Of a stretch of 54,496 nucleotides of DNA, positions 16,281 to 24,278 are shown piece after piece. Numbering within the stretch: position 1 is the first letter of the stretch; each line of letters begins with the position of its first letter. Origin of the DNA: Rhodoferax sp. (lineage in GTDB: Bacteria; Pseudomonadota; Gammaproteobacteria; Burkholderiales; Burkholderiaceae_C); NCBI GenBank assembly GCA_030645355.1, contig JAUSNJ010000115.1, positions 1 through 54,496 of the forward strand, given 5' to 3'. The notes under the pieces were generated by a model, which did no database searches, was not told the origin of the DNA, and saw nothing but the letters and a program-made list of their open reading frames with translations. The position numbers and the translations under genes are program-made.

Positions 16281-17463
16281 GGGCGATCTCCCCGGTGGTG
16301 GCGGTGCCCAGCACGGTGCAGTCCACGCAGGGGTCGTAGGCTGCGGCCAGGCACCACGCGGACGCGGTGTCGTGCGAAGGCAGGGCCGTGAGTGCGTGGG
16401 CCAGCGCGCCGTCGGCATGGAAATTCCATTCGGTGGGGGCCAGCACGCGGTAATCTTCCACGCGGCCCTGCGGGTCGAGCTGGACCCAGTGCAGCAGCAG
16501 GCCGCGCGCCATTTCGCACCAGGCGATGGCCTGGCCCTGGCCCAGGGGCAGCGCGCCGCTGTCCAGCAGGGTGTCGCGTTGTCCATGGTCGGTGAGTGGG
16601 TTGGCGGCGGTGATGTTCACAAGTTCCATCCAGCGGGCACCCAGGCGGGTCCAAGCGTTATATGGGAGCGTATCGCGTTCGGCTGGGTGGCGCAAACGCG
16701 TCCAGACGCCGGTTTCCGCGCACTGCCCGCGCCACAGCGGGCGTTGTACGAAATCGGGGTCGGTGGCCATGGCCTGTGCGATGGAGCGCAAGTTGACGGA
16801 CTGCACGGATGTGTCGGTTTTCAGCAGGTCCAGGCTGCGGGTGTGCGGTGACAAACTACACGCCAGGGGATGCCAATCTGCAAGGCAACGCGCGGGTGGC
16901 AGATCGTGCGCACGGCTGTGGCACCACTGGGCGAATGCATCCGAATCGCCGTGGTGGGTCAGCCAGTGCTGCACTGGTTGCTGCAACAGGCGTTCCAGCC
17001 AATTGCGCAACTGCACCAGCGCGGCGCTGGCTTCCTGCGTCGAACAGGCTTGCGCGGGGGGCATCAGGGGCAGTGGGCAATCGCGCAGCCAATGCAGGTC
17101 TGGCGCGCGGTGCGTGGCGGTGGATTGGCGTTGTGGCCAGTCCAGCGCCATGCTGCGCAGATGGTCGCGTGCTGTTTCCAGCTGCAGCAGCACGGGCGAT
17201 TCCACCGGCAATACGGTGCTGGCCTGTGGGCAGGCCGCGTGCAAGGACAGGCGCGCGGTGCGCCGGTGGGCGTGCGCGCACAGCGTGAACACATTGCCCA
17301 GCGTGCGCACGATGTCCTCGCCCTGCTGCCCGCGCAGTAGCCGGCCCAGCCGCCCGCCGCCCAGCACCGGGCGCTGGCCCGCCACGCTGGCGCGCACGCC
17401 AGGGCGCAAGGTGTAGTGCCCGCCCAAGGCCGCGGATGCGGTTTGCACCGTGCTGGTGTTCAT
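16273..17463 (-). CDS. hoxV: HoxV, large-subunit-like assembly scaffold
   Basis: Homologue of hydrogenase large subunits (HupK/HoxV group) that carries the Fe(CN)2CO unit between HypCD and HoxG. 396 residues, shorter than HoxG (618). The C-terminal L2-like motif YDPCVDCTVLG is kept, while the N-terminal CxxC of true large subunits is reduced to a single Cys in TLGNVFTLCAHAHRR, as expected for a non-catalytic member. LAPTEWNFHADG is another preserved large-subunit segment. It forms an ATGA overlap with hoxT. Assignment as HoxV rests on these features and on its place between hoxT and hypA. Confidence 0.9.
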   Translation of the reverse strand: MNTSTVQTASAALGGHYTLRPGVRASVAGQRPVLGGGRLGRLLRGQQGEDIVRTLGNVFTLCAHAHRRTARLSLHAACPQASTVLPVESPVLLQLETARDHLRSMALDWPQRQSTATHRAPDLHWLRDCPLPLMPPAQACSTQEASAALVQLRNWLERLLQQPVQHWLTHHGDSDAFAQWCHSRAHDLPPARCLADWHPLACSLSPHTRSLDLLKTDTSVQSVNLRSIAQAMATDPDFVQRPLWRGQCAETGVWTRLRHPAERDTLPYNAWTRLGARWMELVNITAANPLTDHGQRDTLLDSGALPLGQGQAIAWCEMARGLLLHWVQLDPQGRVEDYRVLAPTEWNFHADGALAHALTALPSHDTASAWCLAAAYDPCVDCTVLGTATTGEIAHA

Positions 17464-17975
17464 GCGCTGGCTCCGGCGCGCGGGCCACCGCGCCCAAACA
17501 GGAAACCGCGCCGACTCGGTGCCTCCATGGCGGGAGCCGCAGTCGGCGCTGGTGCCGGTGTGCGCAAGAGGTTCAGCACCTCGCAGGCGGTGGCCACGGC
17601 CCCGCCGTGGTCCGCAAATTCAAACATGGGGGAGAACAGCGAGCAGCAGGCAAAGGCGCCCACTCCGTCTTCATGCGCGCCGATGAATTCAAAGCGCTCG
17701 CCACCGATCTGGCGGCTGGCCTTTTGCCCCACGCCTGGCACGGTCTCGCCCGCACGGGCCAGGTCCATCGGCAGGCACACCAGGTTCATGAACCAGGGCG
17801 TCACCAGAATGCCCAGCAGCCATTCGCCACCATCCGGGTCGGCCTGCGGTGCAAAGCCCACAGCCTGCACGTGCAGGGCCGGGTTTTGCACCGGCACGTC
17901 GCGCATGCGGGGGGCGGCGATATGGGCAAACACCTGCTCTAGTGTCTGCACGCGGCTTTGTGACCATGCACTCAT
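17460..17975 (-). CDS. hoxT: HoxT, HybE-family hydrogenase chaperone
   Basis: Assembly protein of the HybE/HupJ group, thought to assist folding and Tat export of the small subunit. From ATG 17975 it has 171 residues. Recognisable family segments are WLLGILVTPWFMNLVCLP and a GGERFEFIGAHE stretch, followed by the Cys pair in GAFACCSLFSPMFEF. The C-terminal 35 residues are Ala/Pro/Arg-rich and poorly conserved. It overlaps hoxR by ATGA and hoxV by ATGA. An upstream Arg-rich extension of the frame is the shadow of hoxR and was not used. Confidence 0.88.
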   Translation of the reverse strand: MSAWSQSRVQTLEQVFAHIAAPRMRDVPVQNPALHVQAVGFAPQADPDGGEWLLGILVTPWFMNLVCLPMDLARAGETVPGVGQKASRQIGGERFEFIGAHEDGVGAFACCSLFSPMFEFADHGGAVATACEVLNLLRTPAPAPTAAPAMEAPSRRGFLFGRGGPRAGASA

Positions 17976-18199
17976 GTAAGCACCAAAAATTGGTCGGCGG
18001 CGCCGTCGCATTGCGGGCAGCGCCAATGGGCGGGCAGCTCGGCAAAGGGCGTGCCGGGGGCGATCTGCCACTGCGCATCGCCCTCGCTGGGGTCATACAC
18101 CCACCAGCAGATCTTGCATTCCAGGCGGGAATCCGGCGGCAGGCGCGTGCGGTCGCCCAGGTAGCTGCCTTCGAATTGCTGTCCGTTGATGCCGCTCAT
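17972..18199 (-). CDS. hoxR: HoxR, rubredoxin-type protein
   Basis: Rubredoxin (75 residues from ATG 18199) with the iron-binding pairs CKICWWVYDP and CPQCDG; in hydrogenase loci of aerobes (HoxR/HupI) it helps produce active small subunit under oxygen, perhaps by a redox step on the iron-sulfur clusters. An ATG seven codons earlier would overlap hoxQ; the chosen start leaves two bases. WVYDPSEGD followed by GTPFAELPAHWRCP is the standard rubredoxin layout. It overlaps hoxT by four bases. Confidence 0.94.
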   Translation of the reverse strand: MSGINGQQFEGSYLGDRTRLPPDSRLECKICWWVYDPSEGDAQWQIAPGTPFAELPAHWRCPQCDGAADQFLVLT

Positions 18200-18201
18200 G
18201 G

Positions 18202-19095
18202 TCAGGCCTTGCGCACCCACTTCAGCACCTCGGCAACGCGCTCCGCGGAGTCGATCAGGTCCTCGGGCGCGGCGCAGGCCACGTCGGGCATGTCGGTCAC
18301 TTCGACCGAGTTGAGGATGACGGTGTCCATGGAGTTGTAGTACACCACACGCCAGGTGTTGGGCACGCAGCAGTTGGTGATGCGGCAGTTGCCATAACCG
18401 CGCGACAAAATCAGCACCCGGCCCGTGCCCAGCCGGTAGTCCAGGTAGGCGATGTCTTCCGGCGTCAGCGGCAGCAGGGTCAGGTTGACCACATGGGCCA
18501 GGTCGCCCGCGCGCCAGACGCGGCGCTGGTCTTCCAGCTCCACCAACACGCTGGGTACGTTCATGACCTGTGGGGGGATGGGCAAGGCCTCGGGCACGGC
18601 GCTGGCGCCATCCATCAGGGCCGCCTCGCGCAGGGCCTCGGGCACGGCGCCCACTTCGATGTAGTCCACCGGGTAGCCCTCGGGGCTGCTGCCCAGCACG
18701 CGCCAGACACCGGCAAATACCGACTCCTGGATCTGCAGTGTGGGTGGACCATCCGCGGCCAACACCTGGGCGCTGACCTCGCCTTCGCCCAGCACCTGGT
18801 TGATCAGCGTGACGTCGGCGCTGGTCAGCCCGGCCAGCGAGACGCGAGCGGTATCACGCTGGGGCGCGCCACCGTGCACGACCTGCTGCAGGGCATCCAG
18901 CACTTCCTGGAGCACGCGCACCGCGCCTTCGCAGGCTGCTATGTCCTCGGGCTCGGGCAGGATGGGCGGCTGGTACATGGCCATCCCCTGCGGCATGGCG
19001 ATGCAGTCCAGGGTTTCGTCTTCGACCATGCCACCGGGGCCGAGCGCGGCCACCACGGGAACAGGAAAGGGCCGGATGTCGCGCAGTGGATTCAT
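18202..19095 (-). CDS. hoxQ: HoxQ, HyaF/HupH-family assembly protein
   Basis: Assembly chaperone for the hydrogenase small subunit; in R. eutropha HoxQ and HoxO protect HoxK before export. 297 residues, normal for HyaF/HupH. Family segments: NQVLGEGEVSA, a SPEGYPVDYIEVG stretch, and the Cys-containing GYGNCRITNCCVPNTWRV near residue 240. The C-terminus binds no visible cofactor. It is preceded by a 67-base gap after the hoxL-hoxO frame, one of the wider gaps in this half, containing GGTTAGGAGGG on the plus strand but no obvious signal on the coding strand. Confidence 0.92.
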   Translation of the reverse strand: MNPLRDIRPFPVPVVAALGPGGMVEDETLDCIAMPQGMAMYQPPILPEPEDIAACEGAVRVLQEVLDALQQVVHGGAPQRDTARVSLAGLTSADVTLINQVLGEGEVSAQVLAADGPPTLQIQESVFAGVWRVLGSSPEGYPVDYIEVGAVPEALREAALMDGASAVPEALPIPPQVMNVPSVLVELEDQRRVWRAGDLAHVVNLTLLPLTPEDIAYLDYRLGTGRVLILSRGYGNCRITNCCVPNTWRVVYYNSMDTVILNSVEVTDMPDVACAAPEDLIDSAERVAEVLKWVRKA

Positions 19096-19162
19096 GGATG
19101 TCTCACAGTCGCTGAATAAGGGTTAGGAGGGTGTAAAACGGGGTGAGGGTGGCAGGACCGGA

Positions 19163-19969
19163 TCAGTGGCAGTGGCTGCCAGCAGCGGTGCTGCTGACGA
19201 CCGGGATGCCAATGGTGGGTGCGCGGCTGGTTGGCGCATCCAGGGCCTCGGACACGCGGGTGAAGTAGTCGCTCCAGTCATGCATGCCCGATACCGTGGT
19301 CACATAGTGGCCTGCGCGAAAGAACATCAGCGTTGGCCAGCGCTGCGATCCAAACTTCTTGGCCAGCTCCTCGGCGCATTCGGGCACCGCGACGGCGATG
19401 CCAAACGTCCGCCCGACACCGGCGCAGGCCTTCTGCAACTCGGGCAGCACCACGGCCACGTCCAGAGCCTCGGGAAAGCGAACCGGGTCGCCGGCAAACA
19501 GCAGAACCTGATCGCCCTGCTGCTGTGCCAACCACGCGTCGAGGTTGTCAAAGTCCACCCACTGGGCCTGGTGTTTGGTCATCAGCTGGGCCAGCAGCGG
19601 CGGGGCGGCGATGTCGCATGTGTGCATGAAAAGCTCCAAGGGTTGGGGGTGTGTGAAAAATCGGGCGCCGGTCAATCGTTGCAGCGCGCCCATGTCCATC
19701 GCAGACGGCAGGACAAAGCCCGCACGGTCGTCGTCCGGCAGGCTGCCGGTGTCTATCACCGCCTGCAACAGGTCCAGCGTGGCGTTGACCTCCTGCGCCC
19801 GCTCGGCGTCTATCACTTCGCGCGCATCGTTCAGGAACACCAGCAGCCATTGGCCGGCCACGCAGTCGCCCACCAGCAGCGTGCTGACCCGCCGCGCCTC
19901 ACCCCGACCGGCGACATGGGCAAAGCCCGGCTCCACCGCCAGCACCTGCATGGGAATGCCTATGCACAT
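19163..19969 (-). CDS. hoxLO: HoxL-HoxO fusion (HypC-like plus HyaE-like)
   Basis: One 268-residue frame joins two proteins that are separate in R. eutropha. Residues 1 to about 100 are HypC-like HoxL (MCIGIPMQVLAVE with Cys2; GDCVAGQWLLVFLNDAREV), which transfers the iron centre to HoxG. Residues from 115 are HyaE-like HoxO, a thioredoxin-fold chaperone of the HoxK precursor (LLFAGDPVRFPEALDVAVV; RWPTLMFFRAGHYV; no CxxC). Met115 (ATG 19627) is preceded by TTGGAGC seven bases upstream on the coding strand, so HoxO may also be made alone by internal initiation. No stop or frameshift separates the halves. The start is two bases after the hoxM stop. The symbol is composite. Confidence 0.88.
   Translation of the reverse strand: MCIGIPMQVLAVEPGFAHVAGRGEARRVSTLLVGDCVAGQWLLVFLNDAREVIDAERAQEVNATLDLLQAVIDTGSLPDDDRAGFVLPSAMDMGALQRLTGARFFTHPQPLELFMHTCDIAAPPLLAQLMTKHQAQWVDFDNLDAWLAQQQGDQVLLFAGDPVRFPEALDVAVVLPELQKACAGVGRTFGIAVAVPECAEELAKKFGSQRWPTLMFFRAGHYVTTVSGMHDWSDYFTRVSEALDAPTSRAPTIGIPVVSSTAAGSHCH
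19625..19641 (-). promoter_or_regulatory. Possible internal ribosome binding site and start for HoxO
   Basis: On the coding strand TTGGAGC stands seven bases before an in-frame ATG at the HoxL-HoxO boundary. Spacing and sequence are good enough for internal initiation, which would yield a 154-residue HoxO, close to the size of free HyaE/HoxO proteins. Confidence 0.45.
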
Positions 19970-19970
19970 G

Positions 19971-20639
19971 TCAGGCTACCTTGGGGATGAAACGCTCGTC
20001 TCCGATGCGGCAGGCTTGCTCCACGCTGGGGCGCTCGGCTTCGTAGCGCTCCAGGGTCAGCATGGCGCCGGTCAGCGTGGCGTCTTCGGGCAGGGGCGTG
20101 GGGCGCTGCTGGGGCTGTGCGCCCCATGCACGCAGGCGCTCCAGGCCCAGGGCCAGCGCCTGGGGCAGGGTCTGCTTCACGATGTCGCGCAGGCTGCCGC
20201 CAAAGTCTTCCAGCTCTTCGGGCTGGCAGCCAATCAGCAGCACCTGCGACGGGTAGTGGCCGGTGAACTGGGCCAGGCACAGCACTTCCTGAAAACCGGT
20301 CTGGTGCAGGCTCATCTTCTTGGCGCCCATGAAGCGTGGTACCTCGTCGTTTTCAATGAGCTTGAGCGTGCCGGGCGCCAGGCCGTAGTCGATGGCATCA
20401 AAGATCAGCAGCTTGGTGGCCGATTGCACGTTCTCGATCAGGTACAGGCCCTGGGTGCCGCCGTCGATCAGGTCCACATGGGGCGCAAAGGTCCATTCGC
20501 GTTGCAGGGTCTCGACGCAGCGCACGCCAAAGCCTTCGTCGGCCCACAGCACGTTGCCAATGCCCAGCACCACAATGTGCTCGTCGGGCGGGGTGTAACC
20601 CGGGGGGTTACAGGCGGTTTCAGAAGTGCAAGTGCTCAT
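19971..20639 (-). CDS. hoxM: Hydrogenase maturation endopeptidase HoxM
   Basis: Nickel-dependent-recognition protease that removes the C-terminal peptide of HoxG after nickel insertion. From ATG 20639 it has 222 residues. HyaD/HoxM signatures: VVLGIGNVLWADEGFGVR with the metal-binding Glu, LIDGGTQGLYL with Asp, and the third ligand His in SLHQTGFQEVL. A TTG five codons earlier is an alternative start; neither has a strong ribosome site. The N-terminal 20 residues before the beta strand are Cys/Pro-rich and unusual for the family. The C-terminal extension after the protease core is about 45 residues, as in other uptake-hydrogenase HoxM proteins. It follows the HigA-like gene by 27 bases. Confidence 0.94.
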   Translation of the reverse strand: MSTCTSETACNPPGYTPPDEHIVVLGIGNVLWADEGFGVRCVETLQREWTFAPHVDLIDGGTQGLYLIENVQSATKLLIFDAIDYGLAPGTLKLIENDEVPRFMGAKKMSLHQTGFQEVLCLAQFTGHYPSQVLLIGCQPEELEDFGGSLRDIVKQTLPQALALGLERLRAWGAQPQQRPTPLPEDATLTGAMLTLERYEAERPSVEQACRIGDERFIPKVA

Positions 20640-20666
20640 GGGGGTGTTGCGCAAGCTGCGTCTGGG

Positions 20667-20975
20667 TTAGAGAGGAAGGGAGCGCTGGCGCAGTGCGCGC
20701 CAGGCGTGAAAGCTGTCCCAGTTGGCCTGCAAGGCGAGCCAGAAGTCAGCCCGCACGCCAAAGGCCACGGCGCAGCGGATGGCGGTGTCGGCAGACATGG
20801 CGCGCTGGCCCTGGGTCAGTTCGTTGACACGGCGGCGCGACACGCCCAGCAGCTGGGCCGCGCGCGTTTGCGACAGCGCCATGGGCCGCAGATAGTGCCG
20901 ATCCAGGAACCGGCCCGGATGGGTCGGATGCCGGATCGGAACCCCAGCGGGCACGGTGACGGTGTCGCGGGCCAT
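20667..20975 (-). CDS. HigA-like XRE-family DNA-binding protein
   Basis: 102 residues with the HigA/VapI antidote signature: HPGRFLDRHYLRPMALSQTRAAQLLG, here split as HPGRFLDRHYLRP and SQTRAAQLLGVSRRRVNEL, i.e. a helix-turn-helix at about 36-58, followed by MSADTAIRCAVAFG and FWLALQANWD. No HigB-type toxin gene is beside it: hoxZ ends 6 bases before it and hoxM starts 27 bases after it. It is therefore a solitary regulator-like gene embedded in the operon and probably co-translated with hoxZ. It might autoregulate, act on another locus, or be a leftover of a toxin-antitoxin pair. The DNA-binding family is clear; the role is not. Confidence 0.88.
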   Translation of the reverse strand: MARDTVTVPAGVPIRHPTHPGRFLDRHYLRPMALSQTRAAQLLGVSRRRVNELTQGQRAMSADTAIRCAVAFGVRADFWLALQANWDSFHAWRALRQRSLPL

Positions 20976-20981
20976 TTGCTT

Positions 20982-21722
20982 TCAGTCTTTAAAGGTGCGG
21001 AAGCCCGAGATCATGGTGCTGACGATGCTCTGGCGGCCCATGATGTCTTCGCGGATGGCGGCGTAGATGTGGGCCAGGGCAAAGATCACGATGAGCCACA
21101 TGCCCATGTGGTGCCAGGTGTGCACGTCCTGCGACTGGCCCATCAGCGGAATCACCCAGCCAAACAGGGTGTTGGCCCATGAGCCCGCCTGGGTACCCTC
21201 GCCATACATGGCGAATCCGGTAAAGACCATGAACACGGCCGTGAACAGGAACACAAAAAACATCGCAAAGCGGGCCATCGGGTTGTGGCCGATGTAGGGG
21301 CCGGGGCGCGGCCCCATGAAGGCGTACCACTTGAACATGGACAGCATTTCGCGCCAGTAGTCACGCTGCGTCAGCGGCACCGAATACAGCTCGCGCGCAT
21401 GGTGGTTGCCCACCAGGGCCCAGTACGAGCGACCCAGCAGCCCGATGGTCATGATGTAGGCGGCCGAGAAATGGGCGAAGCGGATATAGCCCATCAGGAA
21501 ATGGTCGCTGGCCTCGCCAGGCATGGTGGGCAGCGGCGAGCCAATGAAGTAGCCGGTGATGCACAGCACGGTGATGGCCAGTGCGTTGACCCAGTGCCAG
21601 ACGCGCACCGGTGCCTCGTAGACGTACACCGATTGGATCGACTGGCTGTGCGCCATCTCCTGTTCTTCGGACGGCAGTGCGGCGTGGAGTTCTTCCACCG
21701 CGGTGTGGGCGCTGGTGTTCAT
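20982..21722 (-). CDS. hoxZ: Membrane cytochrome b subunit HoxZ
   Basis: Di-heme cytochrome b that anchors HoxKG to the periplasmic face and passes electrons to quinone. From ATG 21722, preceded by GGAGACACC, it has 246 residues. Four membrane helices are visible, with heme-ligand His candidates in VRVWHWVNALAI, RFAHFSAAYI and TWHHMGMWLIVIFALAHIYAA. The GYIRFAHF and YSVPLTQRDYW regions are typical of HyaC/HoxZ. The first 30 residues are polar and longer than in some homologues. A much longer upstream frame belongs to the hupE shadow. Confidence 0.95.
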   Translation of the reverse strand: MNTSAHTAVEELHAALPSEEQEMAHSQSIQSVYVYEAPVRVWHWVNALAITVLCITGYFIGSPLPTMPGEASDHFLMGYIRFAHFSAAYIMTIGLLGRSYWALVGNHHARELYSVPLTQRDYWREMLSMFKWYAFMGPRPGPYIGHNPMARFAMFFVFLFTAVFMVFTGFAMYGEGTQAGSWANTLFGWVIPLMGQSQDVHTWHHMGMWLIVIFALAHIYAAIREDIMGRQSIVSTMISGFRTFKD

Positions 21723-21759
21723 GGTGTCTCCTTGAGGTAGGGCGTGGTACCGCGTGGCT

Positions 21760-22362
21760 TCAAATCTGGCTGAACAGGTAGAGGCCACCAGCGCTGCACA
21801 GCGTGCCCAGACCTGCCATGGCCCAGGTGGCTTTGCGTGCCAGGAACTGACGGATACCCAGGCCGGCCACCACGCCGCCACAGTGCAGTGCCGCCGTGGT
21901 GGCGACAAAGCCCAGTGCGTAGCTTGCGAAGCCGCTCGCGGGTGCTTCGGCACCATGGGCCAGGCCGTGCAGCGCAGCGGCGACTGCGACCAGCCCCAAG
22001 CCCAGGGACGTGGGCAACCGCCGGCTGGAAAACACCAGCATGGCGCCGAACAACACGACGCTGAGCGCAACCAATTGCTCCAGAAAGGGCACGCTGACCC
22101 CCATGGAACCGAGCGCTGCACTGGCTACCAAGGCCAGCAGGAAGGTGGCTGGCCCGCGCCAGGTTTGCTGGGCTGGCAGCGCGCGCACCGACCACACGCC
22201 AACGGCGACCATGGCCAACAGGTGATCCAGGCCGAACGGGTGGCTCAACCCCTCCAGCAGGCTGCTGGTGCCGTGACCCGTATGGGCCTGGGCAGCAGTG
22301 GTGGCCAACGCCAGGGCGGCAACACCCGTCGCGCGCAGGGAAGTGGGGGACAACAATTTCAT
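21760..22362 (-). CDS. hupE: HupE/UreJ-family nickel permease
   Basis: Membrane protein of 200 residues for nickel uptake serving hydrogenase. The N-terminus is a cleavable signal (about 1-26, ending AAQAHTGHG), giving a His-rich mature end. The family motif HPFGLDHLLAMVAVG and the second motif HGLAHGAEAP are present, with about six membrane helices. R. eutropha relies on HoxN instead; rhizobial hup clusters have hupE at a comparable position. It sits between hoxG (gap 36 bases) and hoxZ (gap 37), so nickel import appears co-expressed with the structural genes. Confidence 0.93.
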   Translation of the reverse strand: MKLLSPTSLRATGVAALALATTAAQAHTGHGTSSLLEGLSHPFGLDHLLAMVAVGVWSVRALPAQQTWRGPATFLLALVASAALGSMGVSVPFLEQLVALSVVLFGAMLVFSSRRLPTSLGLGLVAVAAALHGLAHGAEAPASGFASYALGFVATTAALHCGGVVAGLGIRQFLARKATWAMAGLGTLCSAGGLYLFSQI

Positions 22363-22398
22363 GAAATTCTCCTCAATCGGTTAAACCGGGGACTGGGC

Positions 22399-24255
22399 CT
22401 AGCGGACCTTGACGTTGGCCATTTCCTGTCCGTCCGGGCTCATGACGTGGGTCGAGCAGGCCAGGCAGGGGTCGAAGGAATGCAGGGTGCGCAGGATTTC
22501 CAGCGGCTGCTCGGGGTTGACCATGGGTGTGCCCATCAGGGATGCTTCAAAGGCTCCGATCTGGCCCTTGGCATCGCGCGGGCTGCCGTTCCAGGTGGTG
22601 GGCACCACGCACTGGTAGTTCTCGATCTTGCCGTCCTTGATCTTGATCCAGTGCGCCAGTGCGCCGCGCGGTGCCGCCGCCGTGCCCACGCCCTTGGCTT
22701 CCTTGGGCCAGGAGGCGGGGTCCCACTTCTCGACGTTGGCGGTGGCGGTGTCGCCGGCCTTGATGTTGGCGATCAGCTCGGCGTAGTCCTCCACCATCAT
22801 CTCGGCGCAGTACTGGCCTTCCAGGCAGCGCGCCAGGGTGCGGCCAATGGTGCTGGGCAGCAGTTGCTTCAGCGTGTATTGCGTTTCGGGCAGGCCCAGG
22901 GCCTTGGGCACGCCGCTGTTGACCATCATGGCCGAGAACTCCAGTTGTTCCTTGGGCCGCTGGGCGTATTTGTTGCCTTTCAACGCGTGGGCATAGGCCA
23001 GGATGTAGCGCGACAGCGGGCCTACCTCGACCGCGTGTCCGCGCCAGCGCGGGGCCTTGATCCATGAATATTTGGCGCTCTCGTCGAGCTGCTCGATATT
23101 CGTCTTGGTGCCCTTGGTGCCCTTGCCCAGCGCGAAGTTGGGTTCGGTGACGCCGTCCCAGGGGTGCAGGCCCTTGGTGTCGTCGGCGTATTTGTACCAG
23201 CTGTGGGTCACGAATTCCTGGATCTGCTCCGGGTCGCGCGGGTCCACGGCGTGGATCTCGTCCCACTTGCCGTTCAGGATGGCGCCGCCGGGCAGCTGGT
23301 CGGTTGTCTTGTCGTAGCTGACCTTGGCGTATTCGCCGTAGTCCATCACATTGGTGGCCGACAAACCGCCGCCGTGCAGCCAGCCGGCGTGTTTGTACAG
23401 GGTGCCGATAGCGAGCACGTCGGGCAGGTAGACGTTTTTCACAAACTCGTTCATCTCGTCGATGCGCGACTTGATGAAGTTGAGGCGCTCCATGTTGATG
23501 GGCGCGCCGGAGGCACCGTTGCCGTCGATGTTGATCGCGCAGGGCATGCCGCCCACCAGGAAGTTCGGGTGCGGGTTCTTACCACCGATGATGGTGTGGA
23601 TCTTGACCCAGTCCTTCTGCAAATCGAGCGCTTCCAGGTAATGCGCCACGGCCATCAGGTTGGCTTCGGGCGGCAGCACATAGGCCTTGGAGCCCCAGTA
23701 GCCGTTGGTGAAGGGGCCGAGCTGACCGCTCTCGACGAATTTCTTGATGCGGTTCTGAAGGTCCCGGAAATAGCCCGGTGACGACAGTGGGTGGCTGGGC
23801 GACACCAGCTGTTGCAGCTCCGAGGTCTTCTTGGGGTCGGCCTTGAGCGCATTGACCACGTCCACCCAGTCAAAGGCATGCAGGTGGTAGAAGTGCACCA
23901 CGTGGTCATGAACCTGCAGGGTCTTGTCGAACAGGCCGCGCAGCAGGTGGGCGTTCTTGGGGATCTTGATGCCCAGCGCGTCTTCCACCGCCCGCACCGA
24001 GGTCATGGCGTGGGTGCCGGTGCAGACGCCGCAGATGCGCTCCACAAAGGCCCAGGCATCGCGCGGGTCGCGGCCCTTGAGAATGACCTCCAGCCCGCGC
24101 CACATGGTGCCGGTGGAGACGGCGTTGGTGATGACGTTGTTCTTGTCGAGGTTGACCTCGCAGCGCATGTGGCCCTCGATGCGGGTCACCGGGTCGACGA
24201 CGATGCGCCGTCCCGTGTCGTCGAGCTTGAAGCCTTGTGTTTCGTAAGCACCCAT
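22399..24255 (-). CDS. hoxG: Membrane-bound [NiFe]-hydrogenase large subunit HoxG
   Basis: Catalytic subunit of the periplasmic, membrane-attached uptake hydrogenase. From ATG 24255 it has 618 residues, the same as in R. eutropha. The nickel ligands are in L1 [11 protein letters not shown] and L2 DPCLACSTH; the latter is followed by a 15-residue tail starting VMSPDGQEM that HoxM removes after His. [15 protein letters not shown] near the N-terminus is the usual Glu-containing proton-path region. There is no signal peptide: HoxG is exported together with HoxK. An in-frame upstream extension overlaps hoxK and is spurious. Confidence 0.98.
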   Translation of the reverse strand: MGAYETQGFKLDDTGRRIVVDPVTRIEGHMRCEVNLDKNNVITNAVSTGTMWRGLEVILKGRDPRDAWAFVERICGVCTGTHAMTSVRAVEDALGIKIPKNAHLLRGLFDKTLQVHDHVVHFYHLHAFDWVDVVNALKADPKKTSELQQLVSPSHPLSSPGYFRDLQNRIKKFVESGQLGPFTNGYWGSKAYVLPPEANLMAVAHYLEALDLQKDWVKIHTIIGGKNPHPNFLVGGMPCAINIDGNGASGAPINMERLNFIKSRIDEMNEFVKNVYLPDVLAIGTLYKHAGWLHGGGLSATNVMDYGEYAKVSYDKTTDQLPGGAILNGKWDEIHAVDPRDPEQIQEFVTHSWYKYADDTKGLHPWDGVTEPNFALGKGTKGTKTNIEQLDESAKYSWIKAPRWRGHAVEVGPLSRYILAYAHALKGNKYAQRPKEQLEFSAMMVNSGVPKALGLPETQYTLKQLLPSTIGRTLARCLEGQYCAEMMVEDYAELIANIKAGDTATANVEKWDPASWPKEAKGVGTAAAPRGALAHWIKIKDGKIENYQCVVPTTWNGSPRDAKGQIGAFEASLMGTPMVNPEQPLEILRTLHSFDPCLACSTHVMSPDGQEMANVKVR

Positions 24256-24278
24256 GATGTGTTTCCTTGTGGTCTGGT

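Noticed and set aside
18674..18681. CGAGGGCT box in hoxQ
   Set aside because: No GRTAGC hexamer 23 nt upstream, and the encoded PEGYP segment is conserved in HoxQ/HyaF proteins.
20639..21000. Toxin-antitoxin module around the HigA-like gene
   Set aside because: No HigB/RelE-type toxin frame on either strand; neighbours are hoxZ and hoxM.
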